From assembly GCA_013368315.1 (NCBI GenBank), contig JAACJM010000043.1, forward strand, positions 434,001-498,000: a stretch of 64,000 nucleotides of DNA. Direction: 5' to 3'. The stretch is from Tetrapyrgos nigripes (lineage: Eukaryota > Basidiomycota > Agaricomycetes > Agaricales > Campanellaceae). The notes beneath the pieces are model-generated. The model had not been told where the DNA came from. It did no database searches and saw nothing but the letters and a program-made list of their open reading frames with translations. Positions 1 to 13,639 of the stretch are shown in pieces. Position 1 is the first letter of the stretch, and each line of letters begins with the position of its first letter. A program made the translations under genes and the position numbers.

Positions 1-2
1 AC

Positions 3-3000
3 CAGGCCCGGGTATCTTTAGCTCGTGCAGCGTATTCCGATAGCGAAACCGTCCTACTTGACGATCCCCTCAGTGCAGTGGATTCCTACGTCGGAAAAGA
101 GATTATCGACAACTGCCTTCTGTCTGGACCTCTCGCCGACCGCACAAGGATTCTGGTCACCCATGCTTTACATGTCCTTGACAAAACGGACTACATCTAT
201 GTGGTAGACGGCGGTGAAATCAAAGAACGTGGGACATTCCAGGTCGGGACCCTTCTGTCTTTTTCCGGCCTTTACTGATACTGACATCCCGGTAGGAACT
301 CATGGAACGAACAAAACTTTTCCCCCGTCTCATGGAAGAATACGGCAGCTTGGAACAGGAGAGGGGAAAAGAAACAGGAAAAGACAAGCCTGGAGAGCTC
401 AAGGTCTCCGAAGATAAGAAGGAGAAGGAAAAGAAAGCAGCGACGCTTATACAAGAAGAAGAACGGAATACGGGCGCCGTCAGCTGGAGCACATACAAAA
501 AGTATCTCCAATACGCTGGAGGTGTGATATGGGGACCATTCATCATCTTCCTGGTGACAATGGTACAAGTCTCGCAAGGTGCGCACTCCATAGTCATTTC
601 CATTTATTTTTGACTCTGACCTTGACTTAGTGGGCAACACACTGTTCCTGGGCTTCTGGACCAGGATGAGCATTCCTGGCTTCAGGCAAGGTCAATATAT
701 GGCAGTCTATGCCGGACTCGGTACGCATTTCAACCCTTTAGCGTACCAGCATATGCTCATTGATCCAATGCAGGTGTATCGCAAGCAGTCTTCCACTTTT
801 TATTGACCTTTTCCATTGCGTATGAACGCTCCCTGTTCATATGTAGTGAATGCACACTAACGTACCCATATTAGTGTTGTCAATCTCAACGGGAGTTCCA
901 ACCTTTTCCGTACAGCATTTAATCGTGTACTTCGTTCCCCTGTTTCTTTCTTCGATACAACGCCAATGGGTAGGTATGCTGAAAGCCTGCAGTGCGCTTT
1001 GAACTAACTTGCATTGCAGGCAGGATCCAGTCGCGACTCTCTAAAGATCAAGACACACTCGACATGATACTATCCATGACGCTCTCACAGGTACAGTTAT
1101 TAACCACGATAACACTACGGGATTCGCTAATACGACTCTTTGCAGTTACTGACGCGGATCAGCTCTGTGTTAGGAACTATTGGTCTAGTCTTCTACGTAT
1201 TTCCCTACCTTGGCATCATATTTGTCCCACTATCGCTGGGGTACTTCCTAGTGCAAACTTACTATCGACGCACCTCGATCGAGACAAAACGCCTGGATTC
1301 TCTCATGAGATCGGCTCTTTACAGCTCTTATTCAGGTTTGTTAGTTTCTCTCCTGATCCGTGCATACACGACACTCACATTTCACGATAGAAACTCTGAC
1401 CGGTTTATCTACAATCCGAGCATACCAGGAGCAGGTCAGGCTTTTCTTAACTGCTTCCCCTTTTCTTCAACGTTAAGCATTGCTTCTCAGACCCGTGCAG
1501 TCAGCGACGCTCAGAATGGGCTGGACATGGAAAACCGAGCCTACTATATGACAATCTCCATACAACGATGGCTTTCTATCCGTCTGGATCTTTTCGGTAA
1601 CATATTGATTTTTGGGATCGCACTATTCGCTGCTGGATTCAGAACATCCGCAAACCCTTCTAACATTGGCGTGGTTTTGACCTATACACTTAGCAGTAAG
1701 TGTTGCCTTTGGATGGTCTATCTCCCTGATCTGACAATGTCTCAGTTACCCAGCTGTTCTGTGAGTTTTGTGCTTGGCCGCCCTGACGATGACTTACACC
1801 CCCTTAGCGGACATGGTCTCTATGATTGCCCAAAACGAGGTATGCTATGTTTTGTCTCTAATGAGTGTATTCCACCATTGAAGCTTTGAACAGCAAAACC
1901 TCAACGCTGTTGAGCGGATTCTTGTCTACTCCGAATTACCGTCAGAGGGAGAAGCAACAACATCGAATGACCCTCCTCCCGCGTGGCCAGCAAATGGCGA
2001 AGTGCGTTTCAGCAATGCTCAGATGGCATATCGTCCAGGCCTGCCTCTCGTCTTGAAAGACGTCAGCTTCCATATAAATGCCGGAGAGAAGGTACAGGAA
2101 TTGTTACCTGACGCTCCTGACATAGTAGACATTAATATTAAACATATGTACAGGTTGGCGTTGTAGGAAGGACAGGAGCTGGTATGACCTTTTCATGTTC
2201 CCCACCGTCGCTCCATACTGATCAGCAGCGCAGGTAAAAGTTCCCTAGTTCAGGCGTTGCTACGGTAAGATAAATACTTCTTACTTGCCACAGGTTACTC
2301 ATGACTCCACTAGGATGGCAGAGTTGCAGGAGGGAAAGATCGAAATCGATGGCGTCAATACGCGGAATATTGGTTTGGATACCCTAAGAAGCAGACTGGC
2401 ACTGGTCCCACAAGATAGTGTTCTCTTCCTCGGAACATTGCGTGAAAACCTGTTCGTATCTATTTCATAGCATTCCGTCTCCTTGCTCAAGCATCATGAT
2501 CAGTGACCCGACAGGAATGCGCACGGATGCTGAACTCATCTCACTGCTACAAAGAGCATGGCTACTTCCAAAAGAGGGGTCGGTGGATCCTGTCATTGAG
2601 GCCAAGTTTAGTCTGGACTCCACAGTCGGTGATGAAGGTGAGTTTTCTTAGCCGAGAATTTCAACCTCTGTTGACGGATCTCTCTAGGATCCAACTTCAG
2701 TGCTGGCGAGAAGCAGCTGCTTGCTCTCTGTCGGGCACTTGTGAAGAACAGCCGTATCATTATTCTAGTGAGTCCTTACACGTCTTCTTCCGCCTGTAGC
2801 TAATCCACTGAACCGCTCTAGGACGAGGCTACTAGTAGCGTGGACGTGGAAACGGATGCTAAAATCCAAAGCACTATTCAGACCGAGTTCGCCGAGTCGA
2901 CATTAATATGCATCGCCCATCGCTTGAACACTATCGGTGAGTTCTCTTCTGGCTCTGCCTGCAATTGCTGCTAACGCCGCCACCCCGTGCAGCTTATTAC

Positions 3001-3180
3001 GATCGCATCATAGTCATGGATGCAGGCAGAGTTGCGGAATTCGATACAGTCCTCAACCTCTATGATAAAGAGGACTCCATCTTCCGATCTTTATGCAACG
3101 AAGCCAACCTTCAAAGACCGGACATTCTTCGTATTAGAGCTAGCCACGGCGAGATAGTGAAGAACACTGAAGTACACTAG
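3..3180 (+). CDS. ABCC/MRP-type ABC transporter, 3' part (5' end outside window)
   Basis: This is the C-terminal half of a full-size ABC exporter that would use ATP to move conjugates or drugs across a membrane. The window opens inside nucleotide-binding domain 1, just after the signature motif: [11 protein letters not shown], then Walker B and D-loop [11 protein letters not shown], then the H-loop [14 protein letters not shown] charged linker (about 300-470) leads to the second transmembrane domain (about 480-1880; LFLGFWT and [11 protein letters not shown] are typical). NBD2 follows with Walker A GRTGAGKSS, whose last Gly codon is split by an intron at about 2184-2232, then Q-loop LVPQDS, Walker [12 protein letters not shown] and the H-loop CIAHRLNTI. 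It ends with [15 protein letters not shown] and a TAG at 3178-3180. At least ten short GT-AG introns interrupt it. No frame break was seen in the NBDs; the TMD exons were not all phased. Family assignment is from motifs; the substrate is unknown. Confidence 0.9.
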
Positions 3181-4170
3181 GTAGATTTTTTATTGGATGG
3201 ATTTAATACACAGTGCTATACTTTCGGGAGAACACTAGGGTCGTATTCTTACTTGGATCAAGCTATACGTCGTTTTGCTGTGATAACTCACTTCCTTACT
3301 AGCACTCGATGTATGCGTGCTTCAGTTTCTATCTATCAAAGCCTTGCTGCTGCAGTGAGTCTCCCGTATGAAATGTCGATCATTTCATTCTACTCTTCCA
3401 GTGAGCTTTCTTGTATCTTGCAGACATGGACCTGTTTCGTTTTGTCGCATGATTGAGTCCATGAACGTGCAACTTAATGTATGAGAGAACATGCAGCAAG
3501 GTGTACTTGGCCTATTGAAGCAATATTATTCATTCATTCACCTTCATTGATCTAGCCATGGCTAGAGCATTCCGCCGATGCTGCAATCCTTGTGCACTTC
3601 CTTGCGACATCACTCAGAAATTCCGATACATAGTTGCCTCGACATGTGCAATGTCGCGAGGTAGATAGAACGAGGTAAAACACAGAACCTGTCAAAATCC
3701 AGGAGGCTTCTAGCTTCCTGGTCAGGTTGTCAATATAAGTACTGAGAGGGCTCAAGTATGAGCCTGGCAGTGGGAAGAGGGAAGGCAGGTGAATCTGCGA
3801 AGCAGTGGCCAATCAGTTAATGCACACTCAACTGCGTGATAAGAAGCAAGAGGCCAACGACTTACCAGGCACTTGTCTTCTCCGAATGCCAACGCCACTT
3901 TCAGGCATGAGATCAATGAGGTGGGTCTGAGGCCTTGTCGTTCACATGACCAAAGATTATCGCATTAAAGGACCGCTTACGTATATCTAACGTTACGTCC
4001 TGCTCGTCACAGTCGAAATTTTACTATCCAACTAGCTTGTTTATTTTAACTAGTTCCTAGGTAGTAAAAAAAGGTACTAGGGTGCTGGACTCTACTAAGT
4101 ACCTATGCAATTGCTACTGTAAGCAACTGTAATAAAGTAGTGCGTACGTGGGTCGTGAATGGTAATTATG
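3181..4170. other. Gene-free stretch downstream of the ABC transporter
   Basis: This is the 3' flank of the transporter gene. Open frames are short and lack recognisable motifs, and no RNA gene was seen. Its far end becomes AT-rich around 4020-4150. Confidence 0.4.
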
Positions 4171-4174
4171 TATG

Positions 4175-5590
4175 TCATAACAGGACGTGATCATGAACGG
4201 GAGGTAGGTGAGGGTGAGGGGCAAGGCATACAACAAAGTCCGTCCGCGCTTGAAGGCCAGGGCTCCTAGTCAACCAGGAGTCTGGTCTAGGCGGGGTACC
4301 GTCTATACGGTACTCATCGTGTGATGAAGATGGAAAGGGTAGGGAGGCAGGGGAAGGTGGACGTGAAGGTAACGTAGTAAAGCGTAAAATCTGGAGCGTA
4401 GAAAAGCGTGACGACAGCGAATACTGAGACAAACAGGCCGAGATATCAGATAACAATGACAGGTTCAGAGACTGAGACCGAGAGATAGGGATAAGTCAAA
4501 GATAATAGTAACGGCTACGGTACCGAGGTTAAGTAAGAAGTAAGGGGTGGGGGTAGGGGGTAGGATGATGATAGAGAAAACTGGAAAGTAATCGCTACAG
4601 GGAAGAGGAAGAGAGGAAGAGAGGAAGGAAGAGACGATAGATGGAAGAAATAGAAGAGGAAGTAAGTGGAATGATATGCGAGTGCGTGCGTTCCGTATGC
4701 GTTCCGGCCTTCTGTTGGAATGGGGAGTAGGATGGGTGATGGGGTGGTTTGTGGGCGGTGTGTAGAATATGGGTGAAGGGATGGGTTCGGGGGCGGTGAG
4801 ACGTGTGTGGGGATCGGATGGATAGGGGACGGAGATGATGAGGTCTGCGTTCTGCCAGAGAAAGAGAAAGAGATATTTCCACAAAAATGAAAACGAAGAT
4901 GAAACGAAAATTAACGGAGAGAAAAGAGAAGAACTGAAAACGAGGAGAAAGGGTAACTTGGTCAACACTCAAATGCCCAATGGATAAGTGAGAGAGAACG
5001 AAACAATGAGAGCAGCCGCTCTCGGCGATTTTTGGTTGTAGACAAAAGAGAAACGGGGATCAAGCAGATGAGGAGAACAGAGAGCTAATACGAGCACCTC
5101 GACTTCTCAACTCAATGCGAGGCGTGAAGAGCGAAGATGACAGAAATGACGAGGTAAGAGACGAATCAGTAACTACGCAAAAAAGGGTGAAATTGATGGC
5201 TACATTGAGACAGAGGAAACAGAGAGGAAAAGAAGAAGAAAAGGAAAAGGAAAAGGAAAAGGAAAAGGAAAAGGAAAAGGAAAAGGAAAAGGAAAAAGAA
5301 AAAGAAAAAGAAAAAGAAAAAGAAAAAGAAAGAAAAAAGAAAAAAAGGAGAGCAGAACGCAGATGGCCGGCAAATGGTATAGAACGTCCATGCAAATTGT
5401 ACATTACAGAGAAAGGAAAAGAGAAATTAGCGACCTATAGGTTATATGTACAGAGAGAAACACAGAGATAATAAGTCAAAGGGAAACAAACAGAGGAGAA
5501 CGAAAATCAGACGCAGAAGCAAGTCGAGCACAGACAGAACCGAAGGCAGAGAGAGAAAAACAAGTCCGCGCTGAAACGAAGGTAGGCAGA
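4175..5590. repeat. Long purine-rich (+) / pyrimidine-rich (-) tract
   Basis: The plus strand is dominated by G and A for about 1.4 kb, so the minus strand is a CT-rich tract. It lies directly downstream of the minus-strand RING gene and may include its 3' UTR. Open frames here, such as an Lys-Glu repeat frame at 5115-5471, follow from the base composition and show no coding signature. Confidence 0.6.
5228..5350 (+). repeat. Hexanucleotide microsatellite, GGAAAA grading into GAAAAA
   Basis: About nine tandem GGAAAA-type units pass into about six GAAAAA units and then an A-rich tail. The change of unit along the array points to replication slippage followed by point-mutation spread. Confidence 0.9.
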
Positions 5591-5597
5591 AAGCAGC

Positions 5598-7141
5598 CTA
5601 ATAATATCCTGGTGAAGGCGATCTCATGCCCCTCAGCTTAGGATAGGCAGCATCGGACGCACGAGACGTACTGCGTTGCATGGGTGGGGCTGGCGTGGCA
5701 GGCTTCACAGGATGATCTCCTGGCGGGATCCACCTCTCATGAATCTGGTAAGCCTGTTGTTTCTCTTCGGAAACACTCCTCGCCATTTGAGGAGGAGAAG
5801 GCGTTGAAAGCCTACGGGGCTTTGGTGGTATGGGAGGTCCTGGAGTCTGAGCCCGCAAATTCATCGGAGAAGGTGTCGCAGTGGCAAGACGGGAAGGTAT
5901 CGCAGGTGTCTGTGATCGTAAGGGCACAGAAGGGGTGTGTGATCGTACGCTGCTATGCGTTGGCGATGTAGCTGGCGTAGAAGGTCGTGATGAAGCATGC
6001 ATGGAGGCAGAGCGCATGTGAAGCGAGCCGAAGCGAGATGGCGAAGTTAGAGAGGGAGGTGCAGGGGTGGAGGAAGGTGGTGGAGGAGACATCGCGCGAG
6101 AACGAGCTGCGGTGTCTGGAGTGGATGAGGGAGAAGGTGTGCCGAGAGTAGTGGCCACGACCTTGAGCCTGGTAAGCTCAGTGCGCAGGCTTTGGCATTC
6201 CTGGGCTTTTTGGTTGAAATCCTGGCGCTAGAAAATATTTGAATTAGCGTCAACATCAACATCGACATCAACAAAGATCAACTTACTTGTCTATAGGAAA
6301 ATTTACATGAAGGAGGAAAAAAAACTTGGTCAGCAAAAAGGCCACTGAAAAAGGGAATATATGACTCACTGACGAAGCTCCGCTTCCAATTTGCCATTTT
6401 TTATCTCGAGATCATCAATCTTGCCTTTGAGAGTCGCTTCGAGATTTTTCGCCGTTTTACTAGCCTCCGTGTGAACAACATGATTCATGAGGATAGCGCG
6501 CAACAGAGCAGCGCTAAGATGGAGAGAAGAAGATGACTAAAAATAAGAAAAATTTTCATAGATCAGAAACCGAAGGCGAAAGAGCGGAAACAAAGGGCGG
6601 CATACCTGATCGCCATTCTTGACGGGCGACTTGAGCCATGCTTCGAGTTCCTGGTGAAGAGTGGAGACCTCTTCGACGGAACATTTTTTTGATGCAATCC
6701 GAGCTACCTTGTCTTCCAAGCGACGAGCCTCATCACGGGGACGACCTTCGCTTCCCAGTAGAATCTTCTCTTCTCTCCTGGACCACAGGTCAGCTACGGA
6801 ATCAGCTAAAGGAAGGGGCGTCGGGAGGCGCCTGGGAGTATTCCAACCGCTGGATGAGAAGTCGGTGCGAATTAAACGAACGTTGTCGGAAGTGAACTGT
6901 TCTCGACAAAAAGGACAAGCTGGAGAGTGTCGAGGAGAGGTCTTTTCGATGATGGTGTCACAACATCTGGAACATAGGACATGACCTGCGAAACGATGAA
7001 AAAACGATGAAAAAACGATTGAGAAAAATTTTCTCGCGGCGAAAAAGGGCACTTACCACAAGCAATGGAGTGTGGTAGGGTGTGAGGACCGTACTCCTCA
7101 GCGCAAACGTCGCAACACGAGCCTGGAAGAAGGGATAGCAT
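5598..7141 (-). CDS. RING-finger (C3HC4) protein with coiled coil and Pro/Ser-rich tail
   Basis: This is a predicted E3 ubiquitin ligase-type protein of about 421 residues. The start ATG is at 7141. Exons by splice consensus and phase are 7141-7057, 6985-6606, 6536-6370, 6290-6287 and 6227-5598. The N-terminal RING (about residues 9-55) reads CDVCAEEY, then SIACGHVLCSRCC and later CPFCREQF, giving C3HC4 spacing; an intron splits the Gly just before the metal-binding His. Residues about 90-215 are charged and heptad-like (DEARRLEDKVARIASKK; EATLKGKIDDLEIKNGKLE), a likely coiled coil. The last 180 residues are Pro/Ser/Thr-rich with repeats such as SRAMSPPPPSS and end GMRSPSPGYY. The fourth exon is only 4 nt and is needed to keep the frame. 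Substrates are unknown. Confidence 0.85.
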
Positions 7142-10100
7142 TGTCGGAAAGCATAAAAACCTCGACGAGGTAGAAGGGGGACAGGAAATATAGGTGTAGG
7201 GTTTAGGGTAAATCTCGCTTGACCCGAGATGATGATAAATAAAAGCCAAGAGACGTAATTCCAATTCGGTATGCATTCGGTAAGCCATCCGTCACCGTGT
7301 GCTCCTCTCAATTCCACTTTGCTCTACACATGCCTCTTTCATCTCCCAGTCCCCTAGCTTCTTCTCGATCTCTCGGGTAGCTTTCCCGCTCAAACCCTCT
7401 GCCAATCATCCACAGCAGCCCACAAGAAATCGCAGTCAGTCGCAGTCTCGATGGCATCTTTAGGGCTTAGGGTTCGCGTGGGAATCTATCCTCTGTCAAC
7501 GATTCAATATGCTCTCACAGCCTGCCCAGGGCCCGACACACTGATCCGCCTTTTGCTGATGAAGAGCTTACAAAAACTCGTTCTCCTCGGTCATCTACGG
7601 CGTATTAATACTGAGGCCTCGTCACCACATTCCGGCGATGAGAATGCGCAGCGGCTTCCCCCGGATCCAGCCACAAGATGACTAGGATCGACTAACTACG
7701 CTTACCCCTTCACTCATAGCACCCGTGAAGCCTGCGTTTCAACTTACCTATCAACTCCAACTCTCTCCAACCCTTCGTCAGTCTACTCGTCAGGCTACTA
7801 CTTGCTTGCGTTCATCTGCATAGCCGTAGCTATGCGGACGGACCTAGGAGCTGTTTTTGTCCTGCTTACTGGGAACATCCTGACGTCGCTCCACTCTTTT
7901 ATTCTGATCCCTTTCCATATATATCGAGACCTCACTCAGTGTACTTATCGATTTCCCGCCTCACGAACGTGCCCGCCAATTCTCAATGGCAATATGTCAA
8001 AGTGCTATAGCCGGAATAGGACGTTACCCTCCCTCACGTTTGAAAGCAACGCCACAGGGGTCATCGGGGTTGTGGGTGTTTTTCGGATGGACGGGTCACG
8101 GAAAGAGTTCCACTCTTCACAGAATCCAAGTCTCGGAGAACATACAGTGCAGACAAAGAAAGTTTTACTCTTACTTCTGATTACGATCGAAGTCAAGGCA
8201 TGGGCACCACGGATTCGAAGGCGTCCGCTCTTCATTCTGTGCCGGTGTCGGGATTTGGATGGGGGCTGCGGAGGCGCACGCGTCTTTTCAGAAACTTTCA
8301 TCTGATTTCCGGTTACTCGCGCCTTGCTTCAATCAAGCTTCATTCTTGATCTACACGTTGTTACATGCACTGCTACCTCGTCAATCTCTTGCGGACTCTG
8401 CCATCGTAAATGAAATCTAAACGACGGGTGCCTAGGACCCTGAGATGTTTCGTTATATTTAGCTGGAGTACTCTTATGTACTTTCCTGGAAGGTCGCGAC
8501 GCGTCAGTCCATCGTTCTCGTTTTGCATTCGTTTTTCGTTCTTCATATCCTTCATATCAAAGCTCTACATACTTACCAGCTCATTCAGTTCATTCAGTCA
8601 CTTCGGACTTAGATGGGCTACAATATGAGCTTAATTAAGCATAAGCAACTGCCATACCTCCGACTAGTACTCGGACACCCGTTCCCTGCTCCTGTTCCCT
8701 GCATTCTGGACCTCTGTCGAGGAGACTCACCTACGCGCTTACCTACTGCTGCAAGGTATCTCCACATCTATCTCCGGAGTCTCTGCACTTATCTTGAGCT
8801 ACAAGCTTTAGACTCAGACGGTAAGCAGCATCTTGTATCCTGCCCTGTCTTATCTATCCTGCTCACGTTCGCAGACCCAAAACCTGCTGTTTGCTCTGGT
8901 AATAAACGCGTTTCGCGGAGCCCTTGAGCCTATGGATGTTCCAGGCATACTTAGGCTAAACCGGCAGCGAACGAGCCTACCCGCCTAGACTAGTCGTGGC
9001 TCCTTATCTCTTCTCCCTCCAAGTCCTTTCTTCGCCCCCAGATCCCTCGACTTAGCTGTCTACCCGCAGATCTAGCCTAGCCTACTCTGCCTACCCTGCC
9101 AACTCTATCTCAGGCTCATCGCTCATCACTCATCGTTATCTGCTATTATGCTTGGGTATGCTGCTGCAATACATCCGCAGTCGTACGTTACCTCACCCAT
9201 GCACTTATCTTCTTTGTGGCAACCTTCTGCGAAATCTTCGTTGGAATTCGTCGAACAGAACAAACGCAACGCTGAGACAACGTGTTTTCTTGATGTTTTC
9301 TCTGCTGGTGTTACTTCTTCTCATTCAATATTGAATTGTCAATTGGTAAATGGTCAAATGCGTACACGGACATTGAACTGGAAATCAGCCTCGAGGCTAC
9401 CACAGGCACTGCTCAACACAACGCGCGACGCGAGACGCGGGTAGGGTTGACATACACGCATAGAATCTGCACAGAATCATATCAGAAGATAACGAGCTCG
9501 TGTTCTGCCTCAGGCCTCAGTTTCTACCTGGCCCTGACAATTGATTCGGATTTCGGCCTTCGGGTCGTAGGTCGTGTGCGCATTATTTTCTAATTCTATT
9601 ATTATTTTTGATTCTTTCAACTTTGCAACATACTGACATTCGCAACGGCAAGGGCGCAACGTGAAGCAACTTGAGCCTCGTTGCGAGACTAGACTCGAGT
9701 ATGCGAGATGATTTGGAGAAATGATTGACATTTCTTCTCCAGCACTCTCCACCTACATGCAGCGCTAGGGCATATATATGGTTCAGATGATTATTCATGA
9801 ATGTGATCGAGTCGTGGGTTCGTATCAGAAAAGCAACTTGCTTTCTGGTATTGGAGTGGGATAGGATGAGATTATGTGCTGCAGGGGTGACGGTGAGTAC
9901 TACTCCTAGTGTATGCTTAGTACTGTCGCTTCCGATTCATCTTGTTATATGTTCAACAGAAGCGGGAAGCTTTGCTTTGAAGTCCGGTGTGGTTCAGGAG
10001 TAACTCAGTACATAAGTGTATATGCCGTACTACTCGTATCCTCTTAGATTGGGACAAGCAGCTTCTATAGTTTCAAACTTCTCAAGCCACTTTCTCCATA

Positions 10101-13100
10101 TACATTCCCAGGGCCCACCAGTGGCAGGCTCCTCACTTAGCCTCCTTGGCTGAACGTCCTTAAGTACAATCTATGCAAAGACGCCGCCAAAGATGAGCTT
10201 GGCATTGGCATTGACATTCAAAGCAATGGAAGAAATCAAGATACTTAAAAAGAACAATCAATGATCAATTGACCAATGAAAACTGAATCGAACGAGACCT
10301 TTGCGAGAAATATTGACTCAGCTCTCAGGGACACTGGGCCCCAGCTTAAGTAGACTACTTAAGTACTTACCTGCAGGGAAACTTCTGTTGACAGAATCTG
10401 CCAGCGCCAGTTTGTTGACTATAGTAGTACTATTGGGAAGTGGTACTATAGCTAGCGGGACTACTACTAGTACTACTAGCTATGGTAGCACCAGCAGCCT
10501 GAATCTCGTCGCCACTCCGACTCAGAGATGCGAAGGTGCCATGACCAACCGCAATGAACCGCAATGATCCGTCACGGACGTCGAGGTTGACGTAGCCGTT
10601 TGGCAATAGTACAACCGTCTCCGTCTCCGTCTCCTTCAATGTTCTTGTTCTTGAGAGTCTCTTGTTCGGACATGGGAGTCATCTGTATATGTTTTCATTC
10701 TATGTGTCTTACTAACCCTAAATCCCAAAGTCATACGTTCCGACTCTTGCAGTCTTAATGTTCTATGTAGTATTAATTGAACAGGGAGTAGGATTGGCCG
10801 CTGCTTAGTACTTACTGACCCCATCGCAGGCCTGGGACGCAAGCAGGAAGTTTCATATTCTAGAGTGGTGCTCTGTGGTGCTCTACAACTTCATTCAAGA
10901 AGTTCATGTCATTGGTTTCTTTCCGTTGTGCTTACCACTGGGGATACGCACGAGCTCATACTACGCATAATTTCATGTTCTTGTTCATTGTTCTCATGTT
11001 TTTCTCCAGCCGCCGCGAATATGATCGCTGATCGTTTTTGTGTCACCGAGTCTTCGTTTCTTCAACTTTCTTCAGCGGGTATCATCGTTAATTCAACGAT
11101 CGCGAACGGTCTCTTCGAGTCTTCATAAGTATCTTCACAAATCAATGATCTTAATATCATCCAGGAGGCTCGGTTCGCTTGGCCGAAAGTGTCGATTCGT
11201 CAAAGAAGGCTGGCGAAAGAATCATCTTCCGAATCCAAACCTCTGATCACGGTGGCCAAAGTTGGCATCCCATTACCGTGACTAAGACTGATTCTCCAAG
11301 TTCTTTGGCAGCTTGAGTCTTGAAGTTCTCCAATTCCATGCGTTTCATTTCATCTTATCTACTATGCTGAGCACTGTATTGATCAAATGCTGCCAGTGAA
11401 CTTCGCGACTGCGAGAGCTTCTATCACATTAATGACCAATGATCGTGACCATTGACCATTGACCACAGCCGGTATATTGAACTTGAAGCTTACAGCTTCT
11501 GTCACTTCAACTAGAACAGAGTCTTCTGATTCTTGAACATCGTCGAAGCAAAGAAGGAGCTCAGTTGAGTCGCTGTTCTTCTGATCATGATTACTTGCCT
11601 AGATGGAGCGAGAATGATTCTCGCTCGAACCTGGACCGGGACCCGAGTCATTCAATCTCCATCTCAGGCTTCAGCGCGCACGTTCAGTCACTAGCTCCTT
11701 TGATACGTGAATTATTGACATGAAGATGAATACTTGAGCAGATTCCAGAAAGTATACTCCAAGCAAGTGAGAACATTACAACTGCCAGTTCCGGCGAATG
11801 CAACTTGGCTTATGTCATTGTTTGGACATAGTTGACAACAGCTTGCGTCGGAAGAAGGTACCGCTACTTGATTTCGCTCTTACCAAGCACTTACTCTTCA
11901 TTTTGTCTTGACCGTGACCGACGTAAATTTCCTCGGAACCATGGACGTGCTTGGAAAAGGACAGGAACGAAACCAAAACCTGTCACTGAAGGATAAGTGA
12001 GAGCAAAAACTTGGGTCTCACTGCCAGCTCAAAACTTCCCAAAATCTTCTAGGCCTCCAAAATTGCGCGGGCTGGGTAAGAACGTCGTTTGATTGGTATC
12101 ATACGCATCCCCATGGACTCAAAGCTCTTCGATGAGAGAAAAGAGAGAGAAAAGTAGCAGAAAACTATCCCTGCACTAGTCACCTGTAGCGGTGAGAGAA
12201 CATCGGAACCCTGGGTATTACTCTTCTTCCGACTCTTCTCATTCGTATTCACAGATACGGCTATTTTCGCGTCTTCAATGCTTCTTGGCGGCTACGGCAG
12301 GAACGTTAACGATCGTGTATTTTACCCTGATAGCAACTCCTCTTATGGAGGCAAATACAAGGATTCACCGGTTACAGTTAATGTCCACTCTTTCCTCGTT
12401 AAAGTCTTGAGCTCACCCATAGTTTCTCCCCCTCAAAACGGTGGAAAACCTCGAGCTCCAAATCATACCATTGGGGCTTGCAATCCACTCGGCGATAATA
12501 TGGGCAGCGATTTATGATGTTATTCATTAGGAGAGATCGAGTAAGGACCGAGATCTTCCAGGAGTCAACTTCGTTTGAGCCCTGAAAAACGCACTTGGCC
12601 AGTAGCAAGGGCGGTTTAGACTCTTGCGATAGACACAGAACGGTTGCACAACACCGTCTTCATTGATGTTTTCACCTTACATCCGTGCTTCCTTCTGCTC
12701 AGTAATATGGCCCCTTTGTTCACACGATATTCGTCCTCAATCAGACTTCAAGCGACCGATTGAGGAGTCAAGCTAGTCAAGGTTCAAGGTTCAAGGTTCG
12801 TTGAAATCCAACTCAATTATACTTATGTATACTGTAGCAGGGCTGTGTGCCCTACGAGTCGATCCGCGTTTTATTTAATTTCTCTTCCTACTTTACTTTC
12901 TTATATGTTTCCGCCCTTCACAGTTCAGACCTTTTACTATTCCTAATTCCGTTCGAGAACCTTATATCCTTCATCGTCGTCCTCCTTCCTCATCCGGTTA
13001 GTCTCTCAACTGACGTCGCCTCTGACTCCGTCCTTGTCCGTCTCGCCCTTCGCACCGACTGACTCCTTCGACCGTTACCCGACCTCTAACGTTCTTCATC

Positions 13101-13200
13101 CTCGCTTGGACGTACATCTCCCCTATAATACTATCCTTAATCCTCATATAACGTGTGGATGAGGACAGCGTGTTCCAGAAGCGGTACGATACTTAGAATA
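7142..13200. other. Gene-poor intergenic DNA, nothing recognised
   Basis: About 6 kb without a convincing gene on either strand. The open frames are short, without motifs and without a consistent exon pattern. A quasi-palindromic cluster of ACT/AGT triplets sits near 10418-10490. Repeated short words such as TTGACCATTGACCA near 11445 suggest decayed repetitive DNA, but I could not assign it to a class. The first 150 bp should contain the RING gene promoter. Confidence 0.4.
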
Positions 13201-13639
13201 CCGAGTACTTAATTAGTACTTACTACTACACATTTGTAGATATATTTCTGGAGTATGTAGACTACCCCGACGCCTTGGCCGTGACCGTATAAGCTCTGGC
13301 CTGCTACTGACAACTGTATAGCAATCATAAATTCTGGACGAAGACTTAGAGAGTGGTTTGTAGTCTTCAAGCCGGTGCCAGGTGAATTTTGATGATGAAA
13401 GACTACGAGGGGAACGACAAATTCGACAACGTGGACCATGACGCCGACAGTAAGTCTCAATTTTGGGTATGCACCTACAGCTATTACTTAGTACAGTACT
13501 TATGTTATAAATTATAAATTATTTATTAAGCTGGGGCCACCACCGTGACCCTCTGACGTTCGTCGTTCAAAGTATAAGTAGACCTGTCTGTCACAGTCGT
13601 CAGAGCTTCATAGCAGGAAGCAGCCAGAGCAAAGCCAGA

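Noticed and set aside
5115..5471. 118-residue plus-strand frame with a long Lys-Glu repeat
   Set aside because: It is the direct translation of the GGAAAA microsatellite; the flanks have no coding pattern and the tract lies behind the RING gene.
7802..8305. 167-residue plus-strand frame
   Set aside because: No motif, no flanking exons and composition like the surrounding non-coding DNA.
10418..10490. Quasi-palindromic ACT/AGT cluster as a possible regulatory hairpin
   Set aside because: Explained by triplet low complexity; the arms do not pair over a useful length and no gene is nearby.
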